A DNA stretch of 64,000 nt. Source: Castanea sativa. Its lineage: Eukaryota > Streptophyta > Magnoliopsida > Fagales > Fagaceae. The DNA is taken from assembly GCF_040712315.1 (NCBI RefSeq), contig NC_134021.1:29598001-29662000 (forward strand), in the 5' to 3' direction. Positions 11,475 to 23,125 of the stretch are shown here, piece after piece (position 1 is the stretch's first letter; each line of letters opens with the position of its first letter). Made by a program: the position numbers and the translations under genes. Under the pieces are notes generated by a model. That model was given only the letters and a program-made list of their open reading frames with translations. It was not told where the DNA came from and made no database searches.

Positions 11475-13433
11475 TGTAGATGCTCATTTTTTTTAGAAGC
11501 CTAGCAAGAGGAAAAGCCCAAAAACGTGGGCAAAAGAAAGTGGGATGGAAATACCATTAAACCCAAGTGGCAGGAATAATGGATCATGGGTCCATAAAGC
11601 AAACAAATGGACCCTGAAAAAGTAAATGAGCCTAAGAAGGCTCGAAAGAAAGAAATAGAAAACTTATGGGCAGTATGGATGTAGAAAAGTGAAAATGGGT
11701 CATAGCTGTCACGGCAGGCCCAAAGCAATGTAAATAAAGAAAGTAAGGGGCGATGGAGAATCCATGAACCCCAAAGATGAAGTATGATGCACTTTGGCCA
11801 AGAAAGCCTAAGGAGTTAGTAAAAGCTCATGGGAAGCATAGAATTGGAAAGGGCCAAGGACGCCCTAAGAAAGTAAACGGGCCAATGATGCCCAAAGGGA
11901 AGTAAGCATGACGCGGGAGCCCGCAAATAGTAAAAGGCCCAATGAGTTTATTGGGCCATCAGAGAAGGAATGAACAGTAAACCCGAAGAGGCCCAGCAGC
12001 CCTGGGTCAAGCAAACTTCACGGCAGGCATAATAGAATGATGTGGTAGGAAGCAAATAGCAAGGTTGAGAATAAAACACGGAAAAAGCCCATAATCGGGC
12101 AAGGCCCAGCCCCTAAGGAAGCAAGCCATAAATGAGAGGTCAGAAAAAGCAGCCCGAGCCATAAGAGGTCAAAGACGATCGGTAGAAGGGGTAGACGGAC
12201 CTTTAGACCACAACAAACGCATGAGCAGCAGGCAGATTTTGGACGAGCATGGGAGCAAAGCACGCGCAAGACCTAAACACCACCAGCCTGTACCCAGCCA
12301 ATACAAGAAGTGGTGGGTCATGGGTTAGAGGTAAGAAGGCATGATCTAGTGGTAGGGAGGGAGAAAAACCTATTTTCGTGTTTCCTGCTCAAGCTCTTTT
12401 GGAGGTAATGTCCTGTTGGAATGACATACCACCCAAAAGAGGCAAAACTGAGTTGGAACCGCTAGGTGCATGCCATAAGGGACAGAGAGAAGGAGAGTAC
12501 TTACACCGTAGCAGGTAAGAATGCCACGGCAAGCAAACAAACAAAAAAGTCTTCTTTGTCTAGTGAGGTGGAGTGGCGCGGCCAATGCAGGTAAGTGCGC
12601 TGGCTGGGTAACTAACCAGTTAGTAATGGCCGGCAAGGACACTCACACCAGACAAAAACTGTTAAGGGCTAAAATGGTAAAAGCCAGCCACGACTGGCAT
12701 TATATAAGAAGCCTTTGCTGTGCACGGCGGGGGCAGAGCAACCTCTGGGAGGATAATCACTAGAACTAAGAAAAAACAGTGAGCGTAAAAACCAAGGGAA
12801 AAGAGGGAAAGAATTAAAGAGAATAGAAAGAAGAGTAAAAACGACGAGAAATGAAGGAAAGAATTAAGGAAGAGAAGGAAGAGTAAAAACAGAGTGAACA
12901 GAGTGGTAGGCATGCACTGAATGGGTCGATCTCCCTCTCCCTCTCCGACCCATGTTCTCTAGTAACGTCAAAGGACCTCTCTAAATACAAGCCATTCAAG
13001 CCCGCCCCTTCAAAGCAGTCAATTTCTCCTTTAGAGAGATTAGTCACGTTGAAGAGGTGATCCCCCTTCTTGACTTAGACTTGACAACGCAACTTGATAT
13101 GACAGACTGACATGTTTTTCCTTTAATAAGCTTACTACCGTTCATTCTATACTTACTTTTTGTTGTTGTTCCATAAAACGGGCATTCATTAACAAAGCCC
13201 ATTATTCACTTTTGTCTGAATCGTAAAAGAATTTCTATTATTGTCTTTATTGTATCTGTCTGCCGTAGTTAATGTAACAACTCTGCCTGCCATGAGCGTG
13301 TGATCAAGGCTCGGCTAACAGAGGCATCGTTTGCGCACAAGCCAGACTTAGGAGGGTTGCTATTAGGTCGGTCCCAACTCCCTGATCCAGAAAACTTTGG
13401 GCCTAGTGCAGCAGGAGGTGGCCCAGTCCAACA
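11475..13433 (+). mobile_element. Long LTR, copy A, of an LTR retrotransposon
   Basis: The ends form a short inverted repeat, TGTAG...CAACA. The inside has many GGCCCA/GGGCC phrases and no long open frame. A TATA box (TATATAA, 12701-12707) precedes a GAG-rich stretch, as at an LTR U3/R junction. The same sequence recurs in the opposite orientation as copy B (61960 down to about 58870): both share ATGACATACCACCCAAAAGA and CACACCAGAC phrases in the same order. Five bases on each side (GGGGC and TTTGC) do not match, and no internal region follows, so this is a solo or truncated LTR. Short open frames within it are not genes. Confidence 0.65.
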
Positions 13434-13639
13434 TTTGCAAAAAAGACCTCCACATGGGCAAAAAATTAATTTCAATGATAAGTTCAAATTTGAACCAATA
13501 ACAACTAACCACCTATAATTTGTTGTGAAAATGTTTTTAAATGTTGTCAATGTAGCACCTCTCAATTTTTTAGGTTGACTATGGATCTTCATTGAATTAG
13601 TCTAAGTTAGACACATGTTTTCTTTTCTTTCATTCTATT
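13434..13639. other. Short intergenic stretch with inverted MITE fragment
   Basis: Bases 13480-13570 read, on the minus strand, as the 'ggtgctacattgacaac...ttcacaac' repeat also seen near 10500 and 11410. The copies at 11410 and 13480 face each other across LTR copy A, so A may have inserted into one such element. Confidence 0.4.
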
Positions 13640-14950
13640 ATATCCAAAGCTATACTTTCTATTACTTTCTTAATTCATGTGTCATTTTTTACTTTCTACT
13701 TTCTTAATTCTTTCTTTTTTTTATTAGTGTATCAATCACTCTCTTGTGAACAAATTATTTAGGGGACTCTTCCTTATCTTTTCATTCATGAAGGTCACCC
13801 ATATCTTTAAGTAAATTTCCTCATTTCAAATCTTATCTTTTTGTGCATTTCCATTTATCTAGCTTAAATATTCTCATTTCAATTACAATCATTTCATAAA
13901 TACCTTGCTTTTTAACCCAACAATCAGTAGCATAGAGCATGACCAATCTTATAAAAATTTCCCTTAAATTTAATATGTATTCTACAACCACACAATACTC
14001 TTGATGCACTTCTTTACTTCATCCACCTTGACCTTATCCTATGATTCATATCATTTTCAATCTTTCTATATTTTATGAATTATTGATCCAAGAACCAAGA
14101 TATTAGAACCTCTCACTCTTTAGTATCTCTTGACCACAAGTCCTTACCACCCCTTCACCTCCACTTCTACTTTCACTAAACTTACATTTCATATACTCTA
14201 TTTTAGTTTTACTTAATCTAAAGCTTTTAGTGGGTTCCAGTTAGCTCAACTAGTAAAGTTTCTGATAATTGAATAAGAGATATAGGGTTCAATCCTTACC
14301 TACACCAAAAACCGACTAATGTCTTGGTCTAGTAATAAAGAGCTATCATCAGAAGTACTGGACGGCAATAAGTTGAAACTCTCTCAAGAAACTAATTCTA
14401 AAGCTTCTAAATTTTATAGTGTCTCGTCAAATTTCTAACTTGGTATTAATTCTTCTTAAAATTTTATTCATTAAAACTAAAAAAACAAAAAAACACACCA
14501 AGGGACTTCTCCTTGAATCAATTTAGTGATCATCTCATACATTACTAGTGCAACGAGATATGAATTCAATGTTAACCCTTGATGCAAACCTCTAGTGATA
14601 GGAAATAGAAAACTCACTTGTGATGCCCCCAATTGTTCTCATAGTAGTTAAAATTCCGTCATACATATCCTTAATCAACTTAATATACTTTAGAGGTACT
14701 CAATTATTTTTCAAAACCCATGACATAGCCTCACTAGGAATCCTATCATATACTTGCTTTAGGTCAATAAGACCATATGAAGATCTTTACTTCTCTATAT
14801 TTTTCCATTAGATGTCTAAGTAAGAAAATAGCTTCCATTGTTGATTTTACTGGATATAAAACCAAATTGAATCCATGATATTATCATTTCATGTCTTGAC
14901 TCTTGACTTAGGTTCAATTTCTTTCTCCTAAAGTTTCATAGTGTGACTCT
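13640..14950 (-). pseudogene. RTE-type LINE reverse transcriptase remnant
   Basis: Minus-strand translation gives, in broken frames, QFGFM...STMEAIFLLRHLMEKY, then DLKQVYDRIPSEAM (motif A, normally DLEKAYDRVPRE), YIKLIKDMYDG, KLEIWRDT, RTKTEYMKCKFSESRS and YLGS. These occur in the order of the reverse transcriptase of plant RTE-clade LINEs. The FADD catalytic box cannot be found in readable form, and stops are frequent, so it is dead. A SINE (14230-14396) interrupts it between the KLEIWRDT and RTKTEYM blocks. Confidence 0.75.
14230..14396 (+). mobile_element. tRNA-derived SINE inserted in the RTE remnant
   Basis: The 5' part looks like a tRNA: an A-box-like stretch, TTAGCTCAACTAGTAAAG, and a perfect B-box core, GGGTTCAATCC, about 35 bases apart. 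Flanking direct repeats TCTAAAGCTTTTA (14217-14229) and TCTAAAGCTTCTA (14397-14409) differ at one base and are the likely target-site duplication. The element ends near CTCTCTCAAGAAACTAA without a long poly-A. RNA polymerase III would transcribe an active copy. Confidence 0.75.
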
Positions 14951-16260
14951 TAAGTTTAATTCCACAATAATTAATAATATCAATGAATTAAATATATTAG
15001 TTGTTGTTTTTTTTATGTGATAAATTTTAGTTGTTAATTGGATTAATTTGGTTAAAAATGGAAAAACAAATCATTTTTATTATGTTCTCTTTTGTTATTG
15101 CTCATATCTAAAACTTTATTTTATTAATTTGGTTACCAAACGGGGATAACAGTTGCAAAATACTTTATTATTGTAGTTTGCCAAATGCTCTAGAACTAAA
15201 GCTCTTTATAGTTAAAACTCTTTATTTCAAAAACAGCTAAAACTATACTTCCTACAACAATACTCAATAGGACCTTTAAACCCTACATCTAAATCTCTAC
15301 TATCTATAGTAATACTACATAGATCCTTTGCGATTCTCAAAGAAAAAATAGATCCTTTCTTTTAGGAAAAAACTTTGAATTTACTATTCATACTCTATAA
15401 ATCAGAAAAAGTTCAATCAAAATTTTATATTAGAATCCATTTTTGCGTCATGTGTCTAAATTTATATGACATAAATTTTTTAATCTTTATGCCAAGTGAA
15501 TTAATGAGTGCAAAATACTAAAAATCTAATATTAATGAATTATAAAATTATTTTAAAAAATTCAATCACATACACTCAGCAAAAATCACCACACAACAAA
15601 GATCATCACACGTTCTATTTAAAATTAGAAAAAAAATTATCATGAGTAGCATTAAATTTAGGTAAAAATTTTAATATGTGACTAATTGCGTTTACATTTT
15701 AAAAAAATAATTTGACTAATTATTTATATTTTTATGATACAAACAGTGTTTATTTTTAAATGTATCCATACGTGTGCATGTCTTACATGCTATTTTTTAA
15801 AATAATTTCATTAATTATTTATATTTTATAATAAAAATTATGTTTAATTTTAAATGTATTCATGCATTTGCATGGGTTACAAACACTTAAAGCTCTAAAA
15901 AGTTTTTTTTTTTTTTTTTTTGTTTAAGTTTTATATCACAAAAGCTCTACTACTAAATTTCAACAACTTAAAATTCTACATCCTACAATAATTCCAATCA
16001 GGCACTTGGTTATATAGTTTTATTCACAAAGAGCTTTTCAAAAAAAGGTAGTAGCATTTGACAATTTACCATTATTAAGTTTTTTGAAACCGTTACACTT
16101 GTCTGATACTCTGTTAACCAAAATGTGAGAAATGACAAAAAAAGATAATATAAATTGTTGCAATTTTTTTTATAAATAATAATTATTAAAATTTAAATAA
16201 TTAAATTGATGGTAATGTTTATTATTGTTGTTGTTGTTTTATGGGCACGGGATTTCTTTT
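14951..16260. other. AT-rich intergenic DNA, no gene seen
   Basis: Strongly AT-rich with a long T run at 15903-15921. Short similar phrases recur (15770-15800 and 15840-15870, each with 'aaatgtat.cat.c.t.tgcatg'). No coding frame, RNA gene or named repeat recognised. Confidence 0.5.
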
Positions 16261-16891
16261 TGATAGGGGGTATTTTTTATTGAGAAAATTTTCTAACTCT
16301 TCTTTACTCGTCGGGACAAACAACTCCTTCAATCTCCTTGAGACCCGCTGGGACAAACAGCTCCTTCAGTCTCCTTGAGACCTATCGATCACACAATATC
16401 GCTCGTACCTCCGTCATCAAGACTGAGAGCACCTGATGAGTTAATTTGCATACCAACGGGTGGGTGCACTTAGTCCTATAGCCTTTTGTGTGTTCTCCAC
16501 CCATGTCACCTAATATGGAAAAAACTTGCACACCACGTCCAAAGACCCTACTACATATTCGTATCCTCCTAGTATGGGAAGTAAAGCCCTAAGACCTCGG
16601 AGTTTTAACTCCATATCTCCTCCATAAGGAAAGATTATATATTCTAGGGATCTTGGTCAGCTCTACACCACTATATAAGCACTAAGTCTCCTATTCCTTA
16701 AGGTACGTGAAATTTCTAGCTCAAACATTTTTGAGTTATTAGAAATTCTTCTCTCAATGACTTAACCTTGGAAGGTCTTTGGCCGACACCCCACCGGTGC
16801 TCTATGTAGGTTCTTTATTCCTTTGTTCTTCAAATATCCTAATTGGCACGCATGTGGACAATCGACTCACTAATTATTTTGTGCATCATCA
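16261..16891 (+). mobile_element. Solo LTR with perfect 5-bp target duplication
   Basis: The element starts TGATAGGGGG and ends GCATCATCA (TGAT...ATCA ends). It is flanked on both sides by CTTTT (16256-16260 and 16892-16896). A TATA box lies in CACTATATAAGCAC near 16671, and a CCCCACCGGTGCTC stretch follows. A near-repeat of 'gggacaaacagctccttcagtctccttgagac' occurs twice at 16310-16380. The length (631 bp), the ends and the target duplication fit an LTR left after recombination between the two LTRs of a retrotransposon. Orientation is set by the TATA box. Confidence 0.82.
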
Positions 16892-17048
16892 CTTTTAATA
16901 AAAAGTTATATGAAATTACCAATATTTCACTATTTTTGTTGGGTTTAGGTATGACCTCAACTAAAATTAAGCAATTACCTAAGTTAAATAATTAAATTCA
17001 ATTTATGCAAAGGTTTAATTCAAATAATTAATGCATAGCTACATTGTC
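16892..17048. other. AT-rich flank with left target duplication of next insert
   Basis: CATAGCTACATTGTC at 17034-17048 is repeated exactly at 17324-17338 and is the target duplication of the poly-A insert between them. Nothing else recognised. Confidence 0.6.
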
Positions 17049-17072
17049 TTTTTTTTTTTTTTTTTTTTTGAG

Positions 17073-17105
<33 letters not shown>

Positions 17106-17323
17106 GGAAAGGGGGGTGAGATAAGGGAATACACTCACACATCAACACTAAAACTGCATGCAGCAGTTAGTGTCGCGGAACAAGTGATAAACCCCTTCTT
17201 AATATCACACCTTACCGATGTGGGACGACTTAACAACACTAAGTATCTTTTTTTTTTTTGGAAAACACACACATACACACACACATATATATAGATAAGG
17301 GAGATGAGATAAAGGAATTCACT
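17049..17323 (-). mobile_element. Dimeric poly-A retro-insert (SINE-like), 15-bp target duplication
   Basis: The insert is bounded by an exact 15-bp direct repeat, CATAGCTACATTGTC. On the minus strand it consists of two related units head to tail. Each has a CCTTATCTCA-type stretch, a TATATATGTGTGTG microsatellite and an A run (plus-strand T runs at 17230-17240 and 17049-17069). The middle holds TCGTCCCACATCGGTAAGG. The poly-A tail plus long target duplication means target-primed insertion by LINE machinery. I cannot tell whether the source was a SINE or a truncated LINE. Confidence 0.75.
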
Positions 17324-17338
17324 CATAGCTACATTGTC

Positions 17339-18459
17339 AACGTAGATTTTAATCCACCGAAAAATAAATTTCAAGACACAGAAGATATGGTGACTATAGG
17401 GAAAACTATAACGGAAAAAACCTCAACGATGATATGTTAAAGTCATCATTGCTTTGAAAAATTCATTATGAAGATTGAAGTTAGAACAATAAGGAATATT
17501 TCAAATCCCAAAATCGCAACCTATAGGAGAACCTATTGAAGTATTGAGTGCAACTCCAACTCGATTAGACTACTCTTCACGTGAACGGTGAATATATTTG
17601 GTTCACTTCATACAATCACAGTTTGATTGATGAAGGTTGAAGGTGCGACAATTTTTAACTGACCAAAACTGGAATTTGTAGCTTTGGAAACTTAGCTTGG
17701 TGCAAAACCCAAGGCAAACAAGATCACAACTAGTTCTTTAGTATAACGTGCTCCTGGATCACGGAATCTCACACTATGAGGTCATACATGAGTTCTATCA
17801 GATCTCTAATGATGACAGCTCTAACATGTACTATTTAAGTAATCCAAAAACCCCAGTGCACAAATATCAATATTGCCATGTCATCAAAAATGAAAGTAAG
17901 AATTCAGGATTCTCAATTAATCGGCTTGTGTTGAGTTGGTGTCGAGACAGCAAATTTGGCACTGTTTTGAGCAAAACTTGGAACAACTTTCTTGTATCTT
18001 CAAGTGAACTTCTTAGACAACTTTCTTGGATCCACGTTTGTGCTTGCGTTTCTCTTCTCTGCGCGTTTTCAGTTTTTTTTTTTTAAGACCAGCGCCTAGT
18101 GCACTGTTCATGGAACATGAACAATGCACCAAGGCATATGAACAGTAAAAATAAAATAAATAAATAATAAAAAAAGTGAACATAATTTTCAGCTTTTAAG
18201 AGGGCAAACGTTATTGTTCACCCACTGACGACACTATTCATGTACTGTTCACTTCACTGTTCAGCCACTTTTTCATTAAAAATGGGTCCCGCACAACTAT
18301 TCACACATTTAAAAATTATTTTGCTACAGTATTTTTCTTTTTCAGTTTTCAGCTGTATTCAAACGGACCCTAAAAAAAGAAAAGAAAGTGTTTTAACTTA
18401 ATTTACCAACACAAACGCTAAACGAATAGAAACTTGAGGGCAAAAGCTTCAAAACTTTA
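17339..18459. other. Intergenic DNA; right part holds a MITE copy
   Basis: 17339-18060 has no recognisable gene; a 112-codon frame at 17748-18086 matches nothing I know and ends in a T run. From about 18095 to 18372 lies a copy of the MITE family also seen at 38179-38439. Shared parts are 'gtgcactgttcatg', 'atgggtccc', 'aaaattattttgctacag' and the terminal CAAACGGACCC. Its left end is unclear. Confidence 0.55.
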
Positions 18460-19064
18460 GGGCCCGTTTGGTCATACAGTTCAAAATTGTTGTTTAAAAA
18501 GATATGAAAACTATGGTTTAAAAAGTATTGTTGAAAAATGTGTTTTTAGTGTTTATAAAACAAAAAAATGTGTTTGGTATCATGGTTTAAATAACATGTT
18601 TCATTGTTCAAAAAACATAAATATGTGTTTGGTATGTGTGTTTAATATTGTAAAAAAAATTGAACAAAGTACGAAATAAACATTTTTTTTAATCAGGAGA
18701 GAGAATACATCATATTCCCGTTGCTCCTCTCTTTCCTTCTTCATCCCTTCTCTTCTCTTCTCTAAGAGCAGAAAACCAAACCCACACACAATCCTCATCT
18801 CCATCGATGCCTCAGAAGATCCACGGCTGGGCTTCACGTTCCTCAGATCTCATCTCCACTGTTAGCACTCCAAGACCCAGCAACTATTCGAGCTTTTGTC
18901 ACCGCCGACCCATCACTCCAAGATCCAGGTTCGAATCTCACTTTCACCTTGCTTGTCAATGGGTTTTTGTCTAAAGACTGAGAACAGTTCCTTCTTCACT
19001 CACAGATTTCTCACTTTTTTGTTTTTTTTCCTCACCAATCGAGAAAACCCATTTTTTCTGTTCT

Positions 19065-19190
19065 TTGTTTGCTGTTGAAACAATATTTGATTTACAATCC
19101 AAACATACACACCCTACATTCTCAAAATCTGGAAGGGTTTTCTCGAAATATTTTGCTGTTGAAACAATATTTGATTTACAACCCATTCGA
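19065..19190. repeat. Short direct repeat inside the Harbinger element
   Basis: GCTGTTGAAACAATATTTGA followed by TTTACAA occurs at about 19069 and again at about 19155, about 85 bases apart. It lies in what looks like an untranslated or intronic leader on the plus strand, upstream of the GRF-like exon. Confidence 0.55.
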
Positions 19191-19884
19191 TTTTTCATTT
19201 TTCTTAACACTCTGTTTGGTTGCCGAGAAAGCGTCAGAAGATTAAAATAAAAAATAAATAAAAAAGTCTAACAAATCCCTTGAACTCTAAATTAATATAA
19301 TTTCTTGTGGTTTTTCCTACAGTTTCTCAGCTACCAAGCTCCAATGTTGCTCGCTTGTTGTTTGAAATTTAAGGGTCTTTTGAGTGTGATTTTTAAGCTA
19401 ATATGAAATTCTCCGTAGCTGATTATTAGTTTCCATTAGTGAATTTTTACTATTAGTTTTAGTTGATTGGGTTTAGTTTAATTATTCATGAATTTAAGCT
19501 TGGTGAATTTGATGATTTTGTGGTAAGTTTGACTGAATTTTGTTGAATTCAATTTGGATATGATGGATATAATGTGGTGCTGTTGAGGCCAATTCCTCAA
19601 TTATAGTGATCAAAAGAAAGGTTTTGTGAGGTTTAGGAGTACTTTTGGTTTTCTCTGTTTTGGTTATGTGAATGATGGTTTTCTAATTCAAAATTTTGAA
19701 AGTTTGTATTAATCTTGCACCAAAATTTTGAAAACAGTTATAGGAAATTGCATAGCCATAGAGTCTGCTTGGATATGTTGCTATAGTTTTTGTTGCACGA
19801 ATTGATAGCATGTTCAAATGGTTGTTTAATAGTGTTGATTACGTTTTGTAATGTGTAAGTGAGTAGGTCTGTGGCTTCTTGCAG

Positions 19885-20055
19885 ATGTCGGACGCAGTGC
19901 ATGAGGATATTGACGCATGTGGGTTTTTTCAATGGTGTATTCCCTTGAAGACGTCATTGTCATATGCGGAGGATTTCCTGCAACTACAAGAAGAGCTATG
20001 TGTATTGCGGGAGGAATTGAGGGTCATGCATGACAAGGTCCACCCCTTAGATTAG
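19885..20055 (+). pseudogene. Probable GRF zinc-finger protein exon
   Basis: A 56-codon plus-strand frame begins right after a splice-acceptor-like TGTGGCTTCTTGCAG. It contains DACGFFQWC, matching the CxFFxW core of plant GRF-type zinc fingers (where C-x-F-F-x-W-V/C is usual). This is followed by a leucine- and glutamate-rich tail (LQLQEELCVLREELRVMHD) of the coiled-coil sort that often ends these small proteins. An upstream exon with the first zinc ligands is not identifiable. It lies on the strand opposite the Harbinger genes, directly after the broken end of the nuclease. It could be an accessory or captured exon, or chance; confidence is low. Confidence 0.35.
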
Positions 20056-20079
20056 ACAAAAAAAATGGTCAAGATTATG

Positions 20080-20861
20080 TTCATTGAATGGTGTTTGTTA
20101 TGTGCGTCCCATCGATGGTCTCCACACATTTCCGTTAAAAAAATAGGTAGCTGTAATTATAATATATTTTATAATTTTTAGGATAACTACACCATACAAA
20201 TTCCTCAAATGATAAGGATTAAACACACTATGTTTATTGTTGTTGAGGTCAACTTTGATATGTTAACTTGTCTACTTTATTTAATATTTGTCAATTAACT
20301 CAAATTATAAAAACTAGAAATACTTCAGATCTCTTTCACTCCTCATATTGTATTCTTTCTATTCTCTATTACAAATTTTTCACATTTTAATGAATCAAAG
20401 TGATAATGTATCTAAGAACTAAAAAAAGAAAAATCAAAGCATACCTCAAACCATGGATAATATTTATCATTCCCTCAAAGTGAATGAGGAAGCTCAGCTT
20501 CATCAGCATCGGGCTAGATGATGAGACATCCCAAAGTATGGATTGCACGCAAGGCACGCCGAAACCGCCTTTGAATGGTCTCGAGAGAATGTTGGAAGCG
20601 GTTGGCAGTTAGCCGGTAGTCAGCGTTGTGTCTGATGATAAATAGCACTATCCCAACGACCTCCTCAACTGAAACAATACCAGTGTCCTCCTCTAATAGG
20701 TGCAACCGCTTCAACTCATTACACAAGTGCCTAAAAATGGTCTTGTCCATGCGAAATATGTTGTAACACACTTGGGGATTTCCTTTTAGTACTTCAATCA
20801 CAAATGACCTCCCACTTAGGGTACTAGTGCACATAGGTCGCTTCATGTAGTACTTTTGCAT
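20080..20861 (-). pseudogene. PIF/Harbinger nuclease gene, truncated
   Basis: The frame 20861-20514 encodes the N-terminal region of plant Harbinger nucleases (DUF8040 type): FRMDKTIFRHLCNELKRLHL, VGIVLFIIRHNADYRLTANR and HSLETIQRRFRRAL. It meets an in-frame TAG at 20513-20515. Beyond that the reading resumes as PDADEAELPHSL, another stop, then KYYPWFE and a GT donor near 20450. A second exon near 20135-20085 reads KCVETIDGTHI, the block carrying the first catalytic Asp (20111-20113) of the DDE triad. Nothing further follows, so the other acidic residues are missing. An intact enzyme would cut and paste the element. Confidence 0.75.
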
Positions 20862-21049
20862 GTACTCTATACATAGCTAAACATAGGCTGTGGCAATCTC
20901 GAGCTCCACCTCACTATCCTATTCATCTGAATCGGGGTCAGATATCTCTGATGTCATAACTGAATCACGATCTGAATCGGCATCGGTCATAACCGAATCA
21001 CAATCTGAATCGGTGTCGGCCATAACTGAATCGCACCTGTGGGCAGCCA

Positions 21050-21312
21050 ATAAGTGAACATCAGCCACTATATATATGTACATATATAAATGAGTATATA
21101 TGGCTGTATGTATATATACGTGAGTATATATATTTCTACATAAGTAAGTATATATATATAAATGAGTATATATATAAGTGAGTATATATTGTTGTATGCA
21201 TATATAAGTCATACTATATATATTTCTGCATAAGTGAGTATATAATTCTGCATAAGTGAGTATATATAATTCTGCATGTATATATAAGTGAGTCTATATA
21301 TATATATATATA
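21050..21312. repeat. TA-rich minisatellite
   Basis: A run of variants of 'taagtgagtatatata', mixed with 'ttctgcataagtgagtata' and (TA)n, occupies about 260 bases inside the Harbinger element, between its nuclease and Myb/SANT genes. The minus-strand open frame across it (rich in Tyr, Ile and Thr) is a by-product of the repeat. Confidence 0.8.
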
Positions 21313-21646
21313 GATATTACTGTGTGTACCACAGAAATTTCGTAAAGAACACATCAGATTTTCCAAAATATATATATGTCACCAAACAAAGCAATTCATA
21401 GAAGAGACGACAACCACAAAACATATTTCTTACATAAGTAGCATAGATGTCCAAAGCATTAAACATAATAAAGGAAGGCAACATGCAAACATTGTCCAAA
21501 ATATTAACCTAATACAGACTTTGCATATTCACATTAAAGCAAAATAAGAGTACTAATTACACAAGTGCATGACAAGTGCCTATTCACATGGTTCGCAAAA
21601 TAAGAGTACTAATTAACTTCCTAGGCTATCTACATAGCGCACACCA

Positions 21647-23125
21647 TCAACCACCCCCATCACTATTGCAGCCACCCCTAATAAACTCAATCCAAGCCCT
21701 TCTTCTATCGACCATCATAGCAAAAAAAGCGGCTCTACTCTTAGTGTTATGAAGCTCTTGCACGACCTTGCAATATGTGACATGATCCACATCGGTGTGC
21801 TTGTTGAGCAGTGTTACAGCTTTCGTAACTAACTCAGTGTGACCCCCCACACCAGACTCTCCAATGTCAGTGGACTTTTTCCCCATCTGGTTCCTCATGT
21901 CAGTAAACCCCCAAATTGCCTCAGTCATGGTTTCAAGGGAGTGCCCTTTCTTCCTTTTTTCGCTTGAATAAGACGGTTCAGCTGGCCGCTTTTCAGCTTG
22001 CCTCCAGCTTTGGGCTTCACTCGGTGTGGGCAGCTCCTCCATGTCATCCACACTATCGCTGTTGACATTGACATGTACCCCCGTTAATAGGAAGGCTGCA
22101 TCCAGCTCTCTCTCTTCGTCACTGTTGGGAGCTAGTTGGGCAGATGATATTTGGAGGAAACCCGTGGCTGTGTTTGAATTGAAAAGGCCCAATAGCTCGA
22201 AGTGTTGCAGCCCCTTTTTCTTGAACTTCTTGAATTTATGACTGATCTATTAACAACCATATATATTGGGTTAGATGACTTACTCATATAAAACCCAATA
22301 CAAATCAGATGGGTAATTATAATAACCATCCACTCTTAGATACCAAACACAAAAAGAGTAACAGCATTCCATCAAAATTTAACTTTATACCAAAATCACA
22401 CACATATTCTACAGTAATAAACCCTTTAGATCAGATTTTATTCCATTTCTAAAAGCATCATCATGAGAAAATGCTACAAAAAAACTATTTCAACACACTA
22501 TTTATACAGCAACCATTTAATAAACCCCATATTCTTGATATGCAGGGAAAGGTAAACAAAAATCTAGCAAACTGCTTTTCAAATACGTGTATACACTTAC
22601 AACATAGTGCCGGTCCATATAAACAATTTTGTTTTTGATTTTCTTCTCTTTTTTAGTTGTGAATACATTCAGTGTTTAAAAAATGGGCCATGCTATTATG
22701 AACACAAGGTATATTTCAGCGTCATATTAGTTACAACCATAAACCATACATATAGCTAATTGCAATAAATTTTGTTTGGAGTATGTTAAAGGACTTACCG
22801 CAAATGCAGCAGGCCATGCTTCCTCACTGGACGTCACTGTATTTGAAATGGGGTCCCATCCCATTCCCGTACGTCCGATGAGCTGGGAGAATGTGCGGTG
22901 TCGACCTTTCATTCGTTGATATTTTTGTGTAAGTTGTGTCTTGTTGTAATTTTTATTCGTGCATTTGTTAAACTCATCCATAACGGTTGTCCAAGTTCCA
23001 GTCTTGAACTGGCCTTAGGGCATATTCCTTTTAGCGTCCTCTTCTAACAATACATCAATGAAATGCTTCTCGACTGCGGAAGGCCACAACTTCCTATCCT
23101 TGTCATCAGTTGTTCTCTCTTCCAT
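21647..23125 (-). pseudogene. Harbinger-associated Myb/SANT-like DNA-binding protein
   Basis: Two exons fit together: 23125-22799 and 22246-21647, with a GT donor (GCG|GTAAGT), acceptor TTAATAG and a phase-0 junction, for about 309 codons. Exon 1 begins MEERTTDDKDRKLWPS and includes DEFNKCTNKNYNKTQLTQKY and LIGRTGMGWDP, the Myb_DNA-bind_3 fold used by the second protein of plant PIF/Harbinger elements. After the junction come the basic HKFKKFKKKG and ATGFLQISSAQLAP...SDEERELD, then a lysine-rich stretch (EKRKKG) and a helical C-terminus (FAMMVDRRRAWIEFI). An in-frame TAA at 23015-23017 breaks exon 1, and the product would otherwise bind element DNA and assist the nuclease. It could be called a decayed L10-interacting-MYB-like gene by similarity searches. 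Confidence 0.8.

Noticed and set aside
11501..13592. Minus-strand frames in LTR copy A
   Set aside because: Same reason as for copy B: the repeat is non-coding on this strand.
14240..14310. tRNA-like A and B boxes as a tRNA gene
   Set aside because: The sequence cannot form the full cloverleaf I would expect and is flanked by target duplications, so it is a SINE.
17748..18086. 112-codon plus-strand frame
   Set aside because: It resembles no protein family I know, ends in a T run and sits beside MITE sequence; more likely chance.
20919..21212. 97-codon minus-strand frame with SDSDCDSVMT-like repeats
   Set aside because: Its main part is the TA-rich minisatellite; the acidic repeat at the end could be a remnant of a Harbinger reading frame but is too short to call.
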